This document shows positions 18,810 through 29,886 of a stretch of 64,000 nt of DNA, piece after piece. Made by a program: the position numbers and the translations under genes. Below the pieces are notes generated by a model that saw nothing but the letters and a program-made list of their open reading frames with translations, was not told where the DNA came from and ran no database searches. Each line of letters starts with the position of its first letter. Position 1 is the first letter of the stretch. Location of the stretch: NCBI GenBank assembly GCA_026873275.1, contig JANTUC010000003.1, forward strand, positions 310,001 to 374,000. The letters are read 5' to 3'. The DNA is from Pseudopithomyces maydicus. Its lineage: Eukaryota; Ascomycota; Dothideomycetes; Pleosporales; Didymosphaeriaceae.

Positions 18810-21698
18810 ATGGGCCCCCGCAAGAAGTCGAAGCCGAATCCCCAGGCGGACCGAGACCCTTCTACCGCGTCCGAACCGCCGCCTGGCAGCAGCAGTGCCA
18901 GCACACAGGCTACCACCACGCCGGCCACGACCACGCCGAACGACAGCACCCTCCTTCAGAATGCCTCTTCCGACACCACCACGAACGCGTCATCAGACAC
19001 GCTCGCTGCCTCTGCAAGATCGACGGCGCCAGACCAGAAGCTGAACAAGAAACCCAGCCAGCGGTGGTTGAGCGGAGGCAGCTGGAGGTCCAAGGCCTCT
19101 GCAACCGTCAAGACCGCCAGCCAGAGCATCGGCGTCAGCGTCAGCGGTGGTGCAGCCTCGGAGCTGCCTGACAAGGAGCAGGAAACCTCCAAGGACCAGT
19201 CGCCTGCCAAGTTCCTGACCAAGCGCAAGTCGAGCAAGGCGGACACCATCCCGGCCTCCATGACCATGTTCAATGTCTCATCGGACGGCTCTATCAACGA
19301 GCAAAAGGATGCGAAGCCAGCAGAGCCACCCCGGGATCCGTCTAAGGTCGACGAACCGCCCTTGCCTCCAGATCCGCCCACGATCGACGTCACAGACCAG
19401 CAGGCCGGCACGTGGGGCTGGCGCTCGTGGTGGTCGCGGCCAGACGGTTACTCTGAAACTTCGAAAGCGACCGGCATAGAAGATGCTCAAGGCACCCCTT
19501 TGCCCGGTGTCACGCCGTCAGAAGAGCCTGATGCCGATGCGGAGGAGCTCGGTAAAGCTGCCATGGGAGATCAACCTCGGCAAGAACAGGATGTTGAGAT
19601 GAAGGACGCGCCTGATCAGGTGGCTCAGGCACCCGGGGAGACCAACATGAAAGATGTAGACTCCAAATCAAATGCGCCAGGAACGAGGGCATCATGGTTC
19701 TGGTCGTGGAGTAACAAAGAGAACGCACCGCCGACCCCTGCTACACCAGCAGCCCCGACCGAATACCTCCCAGATGCGCCCAATGAGGAGATAATCGACC
19801 CTCAAGCGAAGCCAAATTCACTACAGGAGGAACGAATACAGGAAGCGGCTGCAGCGGAAGAGGCCGCAGCGGAAGAGGCCGCAGCGGAAGCGCCGTCACC
19901 CGACACACCTGGGGACGCCACTGGCAAAGCACGCTCGAGCTCAACAGGATGGGCATTCTGGTTCAAGTCGCAGCCCAAGGTGGAGATCAACAGCGACGGC
20001 GCGGTCGCACACAAGTTGATTGGCGAAGTTGCAGTGTCGGACACCCCGTCACAATCTCATCCTGAACCAGCTCAGTTCAATGAGCTCGAGCAACCGAAAA
20101 GCGACGCCTCGACAGCGCCACAGGAGTCTGCAGCGGAAGAACCTGCGTCGTCTAAGCGGTCTTTCCTGTCATTTCCCGGTCGTTCGCGAGCAAAGACGGT
20201 ACCAAAAGACGTTGTGACAGATACACCATCCTCCAGCAAGACCGTCACGCCTTCCAAGACATCTCCTGTGCTCTCTCCCACCCGCCCCGATACCGCTCCA
20301 TCCGCACAACCCGCGCCGAAAGAAGTCGCAAAGACCAAAGAAGAACCCAAAAATATCCTACTGCCAGAATTTCATACCACATACCGGCTGGTGCAGCAGC
20401 CAACCTTCTGGCAGCAAGTTCGCCAGTACTTCCTCGGGAACGAGGCTCCGCAGCCACACCTCCACATCAACCCTGCACCGCCGCGCATAAGGAAAGCCGT
20501 CGCCATTGGCGTCCACGGCTTCTTCCCTTCTCCTCTCTTCCGCAAGGTAATTGGCGAGCCAAAGGGAACATCCGTCCGCTTCGCCACCGCCGCCGCCTCC
20601 TCCATCAAAACCTGGTGCGAGGAGCGCGGCTACGAACCCAGCATCCAGCACGTTGCTCTCGAAGGCGAAGGCTTCATCGCCGACCGCGTGAAAACCCTCT
20701 GGGCACTCCTCCTCAACAAGGTAGACATCATCCGCCAAGCAGACTTCATCCTCGTAGCATGCCACTCCCAGGGCGTCCCGGTCGCCGTCATGCTGGTCGC
20801 GAAACTGATCCAATTCGGGTGCGTCAACTCGGCGCGCATCGGTATCTGCGCTATGGCGGGCATCAATATGGGGCCGTTCCCCGAGTACAGAACGAAGTAC
20901 TTCGGCCCTATAGCATCGGAGCTCTTCAACTTTGGAGACCCCAAGAGTCTAGTTAGCCAGATGTATCTCGCAGCCCTGGACGAAGTCCTGCGCTTCGGCG
21001 TCCGCGTAACGTACGTCGGTAGCATCGACGACCAGCTGGTCTCCCTAGAGGTACGTTCCTCCCCTTCCCATCCCCACACCACCCCACTAACCCCCATCAG
21101 TCCTCCACCTTCTCCGTCCTCTCCCACCCCTACCTCTACCGCGCCGTCTTCATCGACGGCCGCACCTTCACCCCCTCCTTCCTCACCTCCCTCCTCGGCC
21201 TCGCCCTCAAGCTCCGCAACCTCGGCCTCCCCGACCACGGCCTCATCCGCGAACTCTCGCCCCACCTCGCAGGCTCCATCTACGCGGGCGAAGGCCACTC
21301 CCGCGTCTACGAAGACCCCCGCGTGTACACCCTCGCCGTGCAGCACGCGCTCGAAACCACCTCGCTGCCTGGCGAGCAGGGCGGTGGCAAGGCGCGGGTT
21401 AACGCCGCGGCGGCGTTCGCGGGGATGAGGGTCCCGGTGCCGGGGGCGAAGGTGCAGCCGGGGGATACGGTGGGGATGAGGGTCGGTGAGTATAAGGGGG
21501 GAATGGGGGAGTGCGCCTGGGGAGAATCCGTATGTGTTGCCGTGGGCGATGAGGGGGTTGTTGGAGGAGGGGGTTGTGAGGAGGGAGTTGGGGACCGAGG
21601 TGGAGGAGTTGTTGAGGAGCTTTGAGGAGTGGAGGCCGACGGATAAGAGGCTGAAGGAGATTAAGTTTAGGTTGGAGGGGGTCAGGAGTAAGCTTTGA
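18810..21698 (+). CDS. Large alpha/beta-hydrolase-like protein with disordered W-rich N terminus
   Basis: Starts at ATG 18810 (MGPRKKSKPNPQ). Exon 1 ends at 21050; a 50-nt intron (GTACGT donor, CTAAC branch) follows; exon 2 is 21101-21698. About 500 N-terminal residues are Ser/Thr/Pro/Ala-rich, with four Trp clusters (RWLSGGSW, GTWGWRSWW, SWFWSWSNKENAPP, GWAFWF) and an AEEAAAEEAA run. The C-terminal part is folded: VAIGVHGFFPSPLFRKVIGEP, then FILVACHSQGVPVAVMLVAKL with Ser in a nucleophile-elbow position, MAGINMGPFPEYRTKYFGP, and VTYVGSIDDQLVSLE. This is a conserved fungal family of putative lipase/hydrolase type; its substrate is unknown. In exon 2 the frame changes at two G runs (21496-21501 and 21505-21509) before the conserved tail NPYVLPWAMRGLLEE. 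The coding sum is two bases short, consistent with one missing G in each run. Confidence 0.8.
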
Positions 21699-22239
21699 GG
21701 GGGAAGGAAGCTTTGTATGGATATACCTGGTGCTTTTTCGAGGCTTGATGCTTTGCGAGCGAGCGATGCGATGAGAGCGAGCGGGTTATGCGCCGGCCTG
21801 GACTGCACATGATTCGGGATTCGGAATTGGGATTGGAACTGGATTTGGGACTGGGCTTCGCAACGGCGTTTGATGACACGGCACGGCACGGCACGGCACG
21901 ATACCTTTTGTAGATTTTGCACGTCGCAGGACACGGGCTTTGCTTTGCGTACACATGGAGCGCCCTCTCGGGATACATAGATGTACAAAACACGATTTTT
22001 ATTTCATCCTTGATCTCCGTTCTTTTCATTTGAATTTCCTTCATGCTTGCTGGGCGGCATATTGCTACGTGGTATCTGCTACCACCTCCCTCCCTCTCTC
22101 TCTCTTTCTTTCTCCCATACCTATTCCCCATACCATCACCTTGAGCTGTCCCCCGTACCGTAATCATTGACATATTCATTTCCTACCCATCTTCCCTATC
22201 CCCGTCGCCGAACGCACCAGTCCACACCCCTCCACAGCC
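21699..22239. other. Convergent intergenic with CGGCA microsatellite
   Basis: Shared 3' flank of the hydrolase (+) and RPA14 (-). Four and a half CACGG units lie at 21877-21900, and a CT-rich run near 22084-22112. No gene seen. Confidence 0.55.
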
Positions 22240-22857
22240 TCAATCCGCATCGTAAAAGATCTCCCGATGCCGATGCGTGGCTTCGACCACGGCGGATGCG
22301 GCGTTGAAATCTGTATGTATCCCTTTAATCAGCATCGCGTCCGTCCATCGTCTTGCATCTTCACCTCTTCGCCCCGCCTTGGATAACCACCCAAGACCAG
22401 CAAGGATACATTAAGGTTACATATATCTCTCCCATCCTGGTGATGATCAGGAACCCAGGGTTTGAGGTGGAACTCACCGATGTTGGTCCCGAAGTCCGTC
22501 GCTGCTTGCACTTTGATGTTCAGGCTGCCGTCGACTTTGCCGATGATCTCGACGGCGTGGTTGAGCGCGAGGTGGCTGTCCTGTGTGTGATGTACTGTTA
22601 GCTGCATTCTTTTCTTTGCACACCTTTCCACACAGTACGTCTGCATGCATGCATGTATGTTCATACACACGTATATAAATATATATAAAGCATGAATATA
22701 CATACCCGATTCAAAATCACATTAACATTCCCCCCGCATCCACGACGGCCGTTTCACCCCGCAGCTGCACGACGCGGCCGAGGATGCGGACGATTTTGTG
22801 CTGGAAGGATTGCAGGTGGGGGGCGAGGATGCGGGGAGTCTGGGGGTGGTCTGCCAT
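22240..22857 (-). CDS. RFA3: Replication protein A subunit 3 (RPA14)
   Basis: Exons in transcript order: 22857-22706, 22580-22478, 22310-22240. The introns are 125 nt (CTAAC branch) and 167 nt (GTGAGT donor). The product is about 108 residues, normal for the family. Landmarks: MADHPQTPRILAPHL, VRILGRVVQLRGETAVVDAGG, the SHLALNHAVEIIGKV block, and LNIKVQAATDFGTNIDF. This is the single OB fold of the Rpa3 family, the smallest subunit of the heterotrimeric single-strand DNA-binding complex used in replication and repair. In exon 1 the frame breaks at the six-base run 22730-22735, and the coding sum is one base short. Outside that point all phases agree. A doubled MCB-type element lies upstream. 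Confidence 0.87.
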
Positions 22858-23007
22858 TTTGGATGGGTTGTTTTTCGGAAATTAAGCGAGGGGGAAGAAA
22901 ACCTGATATGAGGGAAGAAATTGAAGGGTGTATGTGTGGGAGAAGGCGGGTGCTGTGGGTTGTGGGTGGTGGTGGTGATGGGTGGAGATGAAGCGTGGAA
23001 GAGATGG

Positions 23008-23043
23008 CGCGTCGCGCGGGGGGACGCGTCGCGCGGGCACGTG
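23008..23043 (-). promoter_or_regulatory. MCB-type element (ACGCGT) in a 13-bp direct repeat, plus CACGTG
   Basis: The motif CGCGTCGCGCGGG occurs at 23008-23020 and again at 23025-23037. The second copy forms the palindromic MCB core ACGCGT (23024-23029), and an E-box CACGTG abuts at 23038-23043. It sits 150-190 bp upstream of the RPA14 ATG. MBF binding to ACGCGT is the known G1/S control of replication genes in yeasts; applying it here is inference. Confidence 0.6.
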
Positions 23044-25432
23044 ATGTTGGACCCACTTGCACCTGCCATGTACGAGGTTTGGTTTGGGGGTGATATTCGC
23101 GATGCGCGGAGAGATGGGATGACTTGGGCTCAGTTGTTTCTACGTACTTGCTTCTGGGGCTGGTAGGTGGATGTAGCTGCATTTTTTACTATCCACGATC
23201 TCTTTTTTTCGTCGTCTCTTCTACTCCCTCGCTGAAGCACGGCAGTTTAATCATGCAGTCTACCCTCGCACTTTTTCTTCTCTTGCCCGTTCTTTCCTCA
23301 GCCTTGAAAATGTCCGACACCTTATAGCGGGGGTCGATTTGCGATCCAATGGTCAGGTGTTGAATCTCGACATTGCTCCAAAACGGAACCTCCGGATCTG
23401 GGCCAAGACAGCCGGAACCTTCCTCAAATCATCATTCATAAAAACTCCCCAGCGCTAATATTGGGCTTTTTTATCCGTCACACTCGTCTAATCGGTGGAT
23501 ATATTTCGGGTTTCTGACGCTTCGATGTATGTGTCATCGCGTGTGGTTCCACCACCGCACATTTGTCCTTCTGTTTGCACCCTCCCCGGCCATCGCCGTC
23601 TTTTGTAACCATTGTGACTCTTCTTCTTCCGTGCATATGTCATGAGTGTCGTGAGGGCGAAGTCCGTCCAATTCGGTGCTGCTCTGATGCGGTTTCATCC
23701 CCACCGCGTTGAATCCTCCGTTTGCTTCATACGGTCTGACAGTAACGCCTCTTCCGAGAAGCGCCCGTGTTCCTATACATCGGTCGATACCATTGGATAT
23801 ATAGTTCGCCGATGACGCGTGCGTTCCATTTGCGACTTGGGGTAGTAGATTTCGTTTCAATGATTCCCTTACGCTCATTTGTATAATCGCGTTTTGCAAG
23901 GGCATAGGAGGAAGCTATCAGAGCGTATGGCCAGCTCTGAAAAGGCTAAATCTCTCTTTATAACAACTTATCGTACAGCCATGATGTTCTCCATCTATTC
24001 CCAACGGCCGCGCGTATTCGGACTGGGTATTGCCACACGACCTCCGCTTACCGTGCATATATCCATCTTCCGGCGCCATATTAATTCCGAAGCCCCGGTT
24101 ATCGCTTGTAAGCCCTACGGTCTCGCGCGGAAACTACCAAGCATACGCTGCTATACACGTAGTCACCAGCCCTCCGTACAATGATGTCTTCCACGGACGT
24201 CAAATGAAGAAAGGATATCGATTTGAAGAACATACACTCGGAGTTGACTAGCGGAAATACTAAAGCTGCGCCCCACATCGTTTTACGTACTACGGTCGAT
24301 AGTTGCTAATCCTCGAGGCGGAGCAATATTTACGTACACCCGAGCTGGCCAATGGATGGAAGCAACACCATGCAAGTGGACCGATGTTGTTTGTTTTGTG
24401 TTTTTGAAAAGGTAGTAGCTAGGCAGCTGACTGGATGAAAATGGATAGAAAGAATGCTGTTATCCCCTTTTATGATAATATAAAAAGTGGTAGGCGTATA
24501 GAAGGTAGGGATTTAAAAAGTAGTATTGTGATTGGCCGGATTATCGTTTGGCCAACTCGGCGCTTGGTTTGGTCTCCCCGAGCTCGTGGTTCACGGCGCC
24601 TTAACACCTCAACACCTCAACCATCTTCTGCTGAGGCCAGGTGTCTCGGTGCTCGCAATGGCCCTGCGGCTGCACTGAGGCACCTGTGCCTCCATCTTCA
24701 GTGGACCGATATATTAGTAAGGCTAATATTGGGGAACTAAACATCTATTAAGAACGTCAGCCATGATAAAACACTGGAATTGTTCATTTAAAAAAACGTC
24801 CCATAGTAAAGTACTCACTGCCCCATTGACATGATATAAGCACAGACTGCGAGTATGTCGGCCTTGTGTTTCACCTCATGATATCCTCTGCATTCTGATC
24901 TTGCAGTAGTATCATTGGTTTTGACCCAAAACGACAGACACTGTGGAGCTATCGTATTGAATTTAACCGATGCGTCTTATCAGTGATGTTGCTATCAGCT
25001 ATGTTCGATTGACCCAGAACCCCGAAAACACTACCCATCAGTCGCAGCAATGAATTTTGAGTGCACAGAGGCGCTGGACATATTTGACTACACAAGTAGC
25101 TTTCTAGAGAGAGGAAGATACACAGGAAAATCCTAGATTGCATACAGTACCCTGTTATCTCGCTCTTAATAGCTCTGAGAGGAATCTTGAGCTACAACAG
25201 ATACTGTAAAATCTCTGGTGTCTTTTGGTCTTCGCAATAGTAGTTATGGAGTGAAATAAAATAATTCCGAGTGGCAGATCCGAGGAAATAGATTAAGGAA
25301 ACAAGGCTTGATAATCTAACAACATGTCGCAATGCACGAGTTCTTGGGTACTTAGAACCAGCATTGTACATTTCGTAGTGTCTCGCTCGTTTTAAGAACA
25401 TCGTAAATTTTATACAGTCTATCGTTCCAGTA
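23044..25432. other. 2.4-kb region without a supported gene
   Basis: Several 60-120-codon open frames occur on both strands (for example 23534-23905 minus and 23879-24184 plus), but none shows a family motif, signal peptide or convincing splice join. I see no RNA gene. Confidence 0.4.
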
Positions 25433-26179
25433 TCACAACCAGTGAGGGCACAATTCTGCCACAAATCCCGGATAGAATTCTTCAGGGATCTTAGCACTTT
25501 CTCTTTCCTTAAAGATGTCATAGAACCTTGCCAGGTTCGATCGTCCATGCGTCAAATCTTTTCCGAACAGCTCTTTCATGTACTGAAGTATGGAGAATAG
25601 AACGCAGTCAACAATGTTAGGACCAGAATCGTTCGCCATTCTCTCCTCGAAGTCGCCATAATATCGGTCCAGCAGGCCAAGATTTCTCCCGCAATATTCC
25701 AACGCGAGGCGCGCTCCTTCTCCGTTGGTCGGCTCTAGAGTCTCGAATAACTTCGATCCTTTGTGGCATGCAAAGCAAGCAAGACTGGTGACTTCATCCG
25801 CCAACGCCAACATCTCCCGTATCCGCGCCTTATCCATGTTGTCTCCGCTTCTACCGCGCATGCTTCTGGAAATTCCTGAGGATATTGCAGCCATTTCCTT
25901 AAGCTCTTCTTGCCATGTTTCTTGGGGGTTGTCGGTTATGTCCTCAAAATACTCGATAACCGCCAATGATTGCGTAATTGATTTCCCGTCTGGGAATACA
26001 AGAATTGGTAATGAACCTGGTGGTTTTCCGGGGGCATCTATCTTTCCTTCGGCTGTGGTTGAGCACGGGGTGATCTTGATATTCTTGGAGTTTAAAAGAC
26101 CCTTCTCGGAAAGATAGATCGTAACGCGACGAGGATATACACCCCATTCGAGCACGAAGAGTTCTAAGGGCGTAGTCAT
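25433..26179 (-). CDS. Glutathione S-transferase-like protein
   Basis: Intronless, 248 residues from ATG 26179. The N-terminal thioredoxin-fold half has LELFVLEWGVYPRRVTIYL, a cis-Pro strand (GSLPILVFPDG) and the glutathione-contact pair in KSITQSLAVIEYFED. The helical C-terminal half follows, with LALADEVTSLACFACHKGSKL and a segment with NIVDCVLFSILQYM, where the N-capping-box Asp is expected. This is the fungal GST layout (length 220-260). The enzyme would conjugate or reduce electrophiles with glutathione in the cytosol. The usual catalytic Ser/Tyr is not obvious (W-G-V-Y-P-R at that place), so it may be an omega- or Ure2p-like variant. The stop is followed by an AT-rich 3' flank. Confidence 0.82.
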   Translation of the reverse strand: MTTPLELFVLEWGVYPRRVTIYLSEKGLLNSKNIKITPCSTTAEGKIDAPGKPPGSLPILVFPDGKSITQSLAVIEYFEDITDNPQETWQEELKEMAAISSGISRSMRGRSGDNMDKARIREMLALADEVTSLACFACHKGSKLFETLEPTNGEGARLALEYCGRNLGLLDRYYGDFEERMANDSGPNIVDCVLFSILQYMKELFGKDLTHGRSNLARFYDIFKERESAKIPEEFYPGFVAELCPHWL

Positions 26180-27100
26180 TGTGTAGAAGTTGGCTTATTT
26201 GGATGGATTCTTGGGTTGCGGCTATGATTTTCATCGCAGATTTTAAGAACAGAAGAGCAGAATATTTATATGCCGGCCAGCTCTGCGCTTTATCATCGCC
26301 TTGTTGTTCCAAGACGCGCATTTCCCAACAAGTCTGGATCATTTACGCCCTAGAACGGTCATTCAATCCACATTATTGTTAGAATAGCTATCCTCCAATG
26401 AGAATCCGCCCATCGATACTCCAGCGTACAATTTGGTAAACCTTTGCGACAACACTGTGTATAGCAGTCTTGGCACTGACAGCTCATATACTCACAGGTA
26501 CTGTCACTGGCTGAAACACACATGCATATACCAAATTGGCATAGCTTTGACTCAGCTTATGAGAAAACGGGAAGAAAATGACCCGGGGTGCGACGCGGTG
26601 CTGTACAGTAAGCGCGGCAACTTTAAACGGGTGTAGAATGTCTCCGTTGGATAGCCTATTTAGACAAAGTAGATGAGTATCAGCAGAACAACAATATGTA
26701 TCAGTGCTAAAGAAGATAAAGCGCATGATAGGGCGTAGATAGAAATTTCAGGGAGACCTTATTCTTCCGTCGTTTCAACATCCAACACGGGCTCTCGTCG
26801 AGATTCATGGGCGCTTTCACGAGATGAACAGTTTCACAATGCACAACAGCCAATATCTTTTGTGCTCTGTATAAATCACATTTATTGATCTCTAATCAAA
26901 CCTATCAAAAGCCAAAAGACTACTGGCTTTTAAACCAACTAAATATGTGGAATGTTTATGTACCGGTAGAACAAATTGTCCTATCGAAACATTCCTTAGA
27001 ATAAAATCAAACCTATAAGTCAAAACTATGAATCAAAACTGTTAAAGTGATTGAGCAACTGTAACGCAGAAGAATTTCAAGAGATTCCTCCGCCAGAAGC
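26180..27100. other. Intergenic between GST promoter and BTB gene 3' end
   Basis: AT-rich; no supported gene. A TATTTATA-type sequence near 26258-26266 could serve the GST promoter. Confidence 0.4.
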
Positions 27101-27267
27101 GAAGAATGGCGAAAAATACTCCCAAATGTAGCATCCAGGAGTGGTCGACTAGAGTGAAGTCAACAAGAATAGAAGATGGGTAAGAATGAAGAATGACTAA
27201 AAGTACTCCCAAATGTAGCATCCGGGAGTGGTCGACTATAGTGAAGTCAACAAGAATGGAATATGGA
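27101..27267. repeat. Two tandem copies of an 87-bp unit
   Basis: Copies start at 27101 and 27188 with GAAGAATG. Both contain TACTCCCAAATGTAGCATCC, GGAGTGGTCGACTA, and GTGAAGTCAACAAGAAT, with about ten differences, mostly transitions. Immediately 3' of the BTB gene. Because 87 is a multiple of three, the minus strand stays open through both units. Confidence 0.85.
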
Positions 27268-27324
27268 TCGGCCAGAACGAACGAGACGTATCGTAGACCG
27301 GGAACGGAGGCGCGGGTGTGGCGT

Positions 27325-28499
27325 TTAGGTGCATGAAGAGCGTCGCTTGAACAGCTTCTTACACTTCGACAACGCAACCTTGAACTGCGACCAAGTAGAC
27401 TTGCCTGCGGGCTTCAGGTATTTCCATGAGACAAACAAGGTGCTGGAGATAGCCCGGGATAGAGCCCGAACGGTAGTGCATGCGGCGTCGAAGAGGATAC
27501 TGAAGCATTGTGCCCAGTCATCGGCGAGATCGAAAATGTCTGAGGTGATGGGAGATGGGCTCTTCGGGCGGCAGGAAGCCTCGGGTGGATGGCGGTGGTA
27601 GTGGCATGGATCAGGCCCGTACTTCAGCGGAGAGATCTCAGAGAAGCGAACCTTGCCCTGGGCCACCTTCAGCGCGAGGAAGAATTGCTGGTTCGACGAC
27701 TTGACAGGGCCCTCTGTAGCAAGGACAGCCACCTTTCCACGAGAGAACTCCCCGGCGTAATACCACAAAGCGATATCGACGAGGATGTTGCGCAGTGGGG
27801 AGGTCTCAGGAGTCGCAGGGAAGATCGCGCCGATGCAGCGGATGAATGATTCGCATGAGGAATTGTTCATCATCTTGGCTTTCAACATATCCGATAGTCG
27901 ATCGCAGTAGGTTCCGTCTTGAACGTGCTGCCCTAGCGCGTAGCTATGGCAGAGCCATTGCCAATCGATTTGACCTTCAGCATTGACTTCCAGTAGATGT
28001 GCGTCGACGTTCCGGTTATACAGCCAGGCCTGGTAGAGCCTAAAGACCTTGATATTGAACCTGAAAATTACGTTAGAAAAAAACGAGAAAAAGGGGAATG
28101 GGGTACTTACTGTGAAAGCGGGATGATGACATTGCGCTCTTTCAGCTGGCTAGCGAAGAGCGGAGATGCAGCGCTCAGAATCGAGCAGAGGTCGTTGTCG
28201 ACGGACAGCTTATTGTTATCGCTGAAGCATATGGACGCCGTGCAGTGTGCACCGATGGCCCTATTATCAGTCAGAACACGTGCCTCTCGATCAGGAAGGC
28301 GATGAACGCACGGCTCCGAGTTCTTGACAATAGAAAGCGCTTGCTTTTGGAGTTGAGGCATGGTCTCGGACCTGTAAAAAGTGAGTATGTGCAGGATGAG
28401 ATAGAGAATGAGGGGTACTTACAATGACGTCGCCTTGCTTTCGGGCTGCTTCATTGGGACGATATTTTTCGTTGACGAGAGTTGTGAAGATGGTACCAT
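27325..28499 (-). CDS. BTB/POZ domain protein
   Basis: Exons in transcript order: 28499-28423, 28371-28111, 28060-27325. Both introns (51 and 50 nt) have GTAAGT donors, and all phases close to give 357 residues. A short Ser-rich N terminus precedes the BTB core: TASICFSDNNKLSVDNDLCSIL, ASPLFASQLKER, VIIPLS, then FNIKVFRLYQAWLYNRNVD. After this come LCHSYALGQHVQDGTYCDRL and an ALWYYAG block, the familiar order of Pezizomycotina BTB proteins of the 'SpfF...f..y..Wly' type. A basic C terminus (KCKKLFKRRSS) follows. Such proteins are usually Cul3 adaptors or of unknown role. No MATH or kelch domain is visible. Confidence 0.75.
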
Positions 28500-29025
28500 A
28501 TGAGTTCCGGGTGACTGTATAAGTGTGTAGGGTATGAGAGAGTGCGCGCGGGAAGAGAGAGAGCGAGCTTCTTTATAGAACCCTGAGGCACAACAAACGC
28601 GCGAGTGCACTTACTCAACTGTCAGCTGTCATTTAGGCGTTTTCAATGCACGGGCCTAGTTTCCATTAAGGGAATGCCTACAGTGGAGTTGACTGTGGCC
28701 CATGCGAGGGCTGTGGCGTAGAATGCCAATGCTGACTTATTGAGGTTTATCTTTGTGTGTTCTGAATGTCCCAAGCTCCACGTCAGATCGAGGTGAAAGG
28801 TCATCTCAGAGATCTAAAGTCATCAACGACGAGACACTTTCACCAGGGTCGCGATCAATTTTACGTATTACAAGTAGCCTTGGCACATGAAAATCGTGCC
28901 AGGGGAATCAAGTAGATACGAAGACTAGAACTAATCTATTAAGAGAACGGTATGCATAGATTGGTATCATGATTCTAAAAAGACCTTGAGCTTTGGTCCT
29001 CGCCACAGAAGCACCTTTCCACGCC
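28500..29025. other. Intergenic, promoter of the BTB gene
   Basis: No gene seen between the BTB start and the dynactin p25 stop. Confidence 0.45.
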
Positions 29026-29886
29026 CTACTTGATACTCCTTACCAGTTCCCTCAAATCCCCGCCTTCCACCCACTTATCTTCGACACCACCGCTCATACC
29101 GAGGCCATTTCCTGCTCCACCACCACTCATACCCCAGCCCTCACCGACCTCACCGACGATCCTTGCAGGCCGCCCACCAACAACAGAGCCGGGCGCAATA
29201 ACCATTGCGCCGGGAATTACTGTGTTGGGCAGTATCTTGACATTCTCTTTGATGATAGCAAAGGCGTGGATAGTGACGTTGGCACCAATATGAACATGCG
29301 AGGAAATAGATATCGCGGATATCACACAATTGGGACCTGTAATCCATCAACGGACGCTCAAGGCGCGTGACATCATCGAACATACCGACAAAGACATTAT
29401 CGCCAATCTTCATCGGGTAGAAATTTGGTACGCCTCGACTCATTCTCGATGGCGGCTTCAGTATACTGCCAGTGGATATTACTGTGCACTTCCCGATGCT
29501 GATACTGGTGGGTGTTCCTTCCTTCCCTGATGACGCGGTGGAGCGCGTAGAGTGTAAGTCGCCTCGTAGAACAACATCCGCCATGATTACTGTACGACCG
29601 CCAAGGGTGATGTTTGCGGTTCCGGTGATGGCACTACGGCGCGAAACTTTGTTGCCGGAGTCCTTTCGCCAACGTTACCTCAATGCGCATGAAAAAATCA
29701 GGGTGAAAAGGTAAATGTGTAGGAGCCCGCAGAACCTCAATTTAATAACACGATGTAGAAAGAAGGGATATAGAGTTTGGGTAAATATGAACTTCATGCG
29801 AGAGTGTGATATCTCACTAGAAAGGAACTTACGGTCTCAATGTATTCGCCTTTCGCGGCCGGTTTTTTCGCTGTAGGCCGCGACAT
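29026..29886 (-). CDS. Dynactin subunit p25 (DCTN5, Neurospora ro-12 type)
   Basis: Exons in transcript order: 29886-29833, 29662-29386, 29336-29026. The introns are 170 nt (GTAAGT donor) and 49 nt (GTATGT donor), and the phases close to give 213 residues. The start is MSRPTAKKPAAKGEYIETDS, then NKVSRRSAITGTANITLGG. The domain is a left-handed beta-helix of hexapeptide type (TVIMADVVLRGDLH, ISIGKCTVISTGSILKPP, KIGDNVFVG, HVHIGANVTIHAFAIIKENV, ILPNTVIPGAMVIAPGSVV). It ends with a Gly/Met-rich stretch and an acidic-amphipathic tail. p25 sits at the pointed end of dynactin and, in filamentous fungi, links dynein to early endosomes. Homopolymer breaks are absent here. Confidence 0.92.

Noticed and set aside
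23534..24184. Overlapping open frames on both strands
   Set aside because: No motif, no introns, and mutual overlap; likely chance frames.
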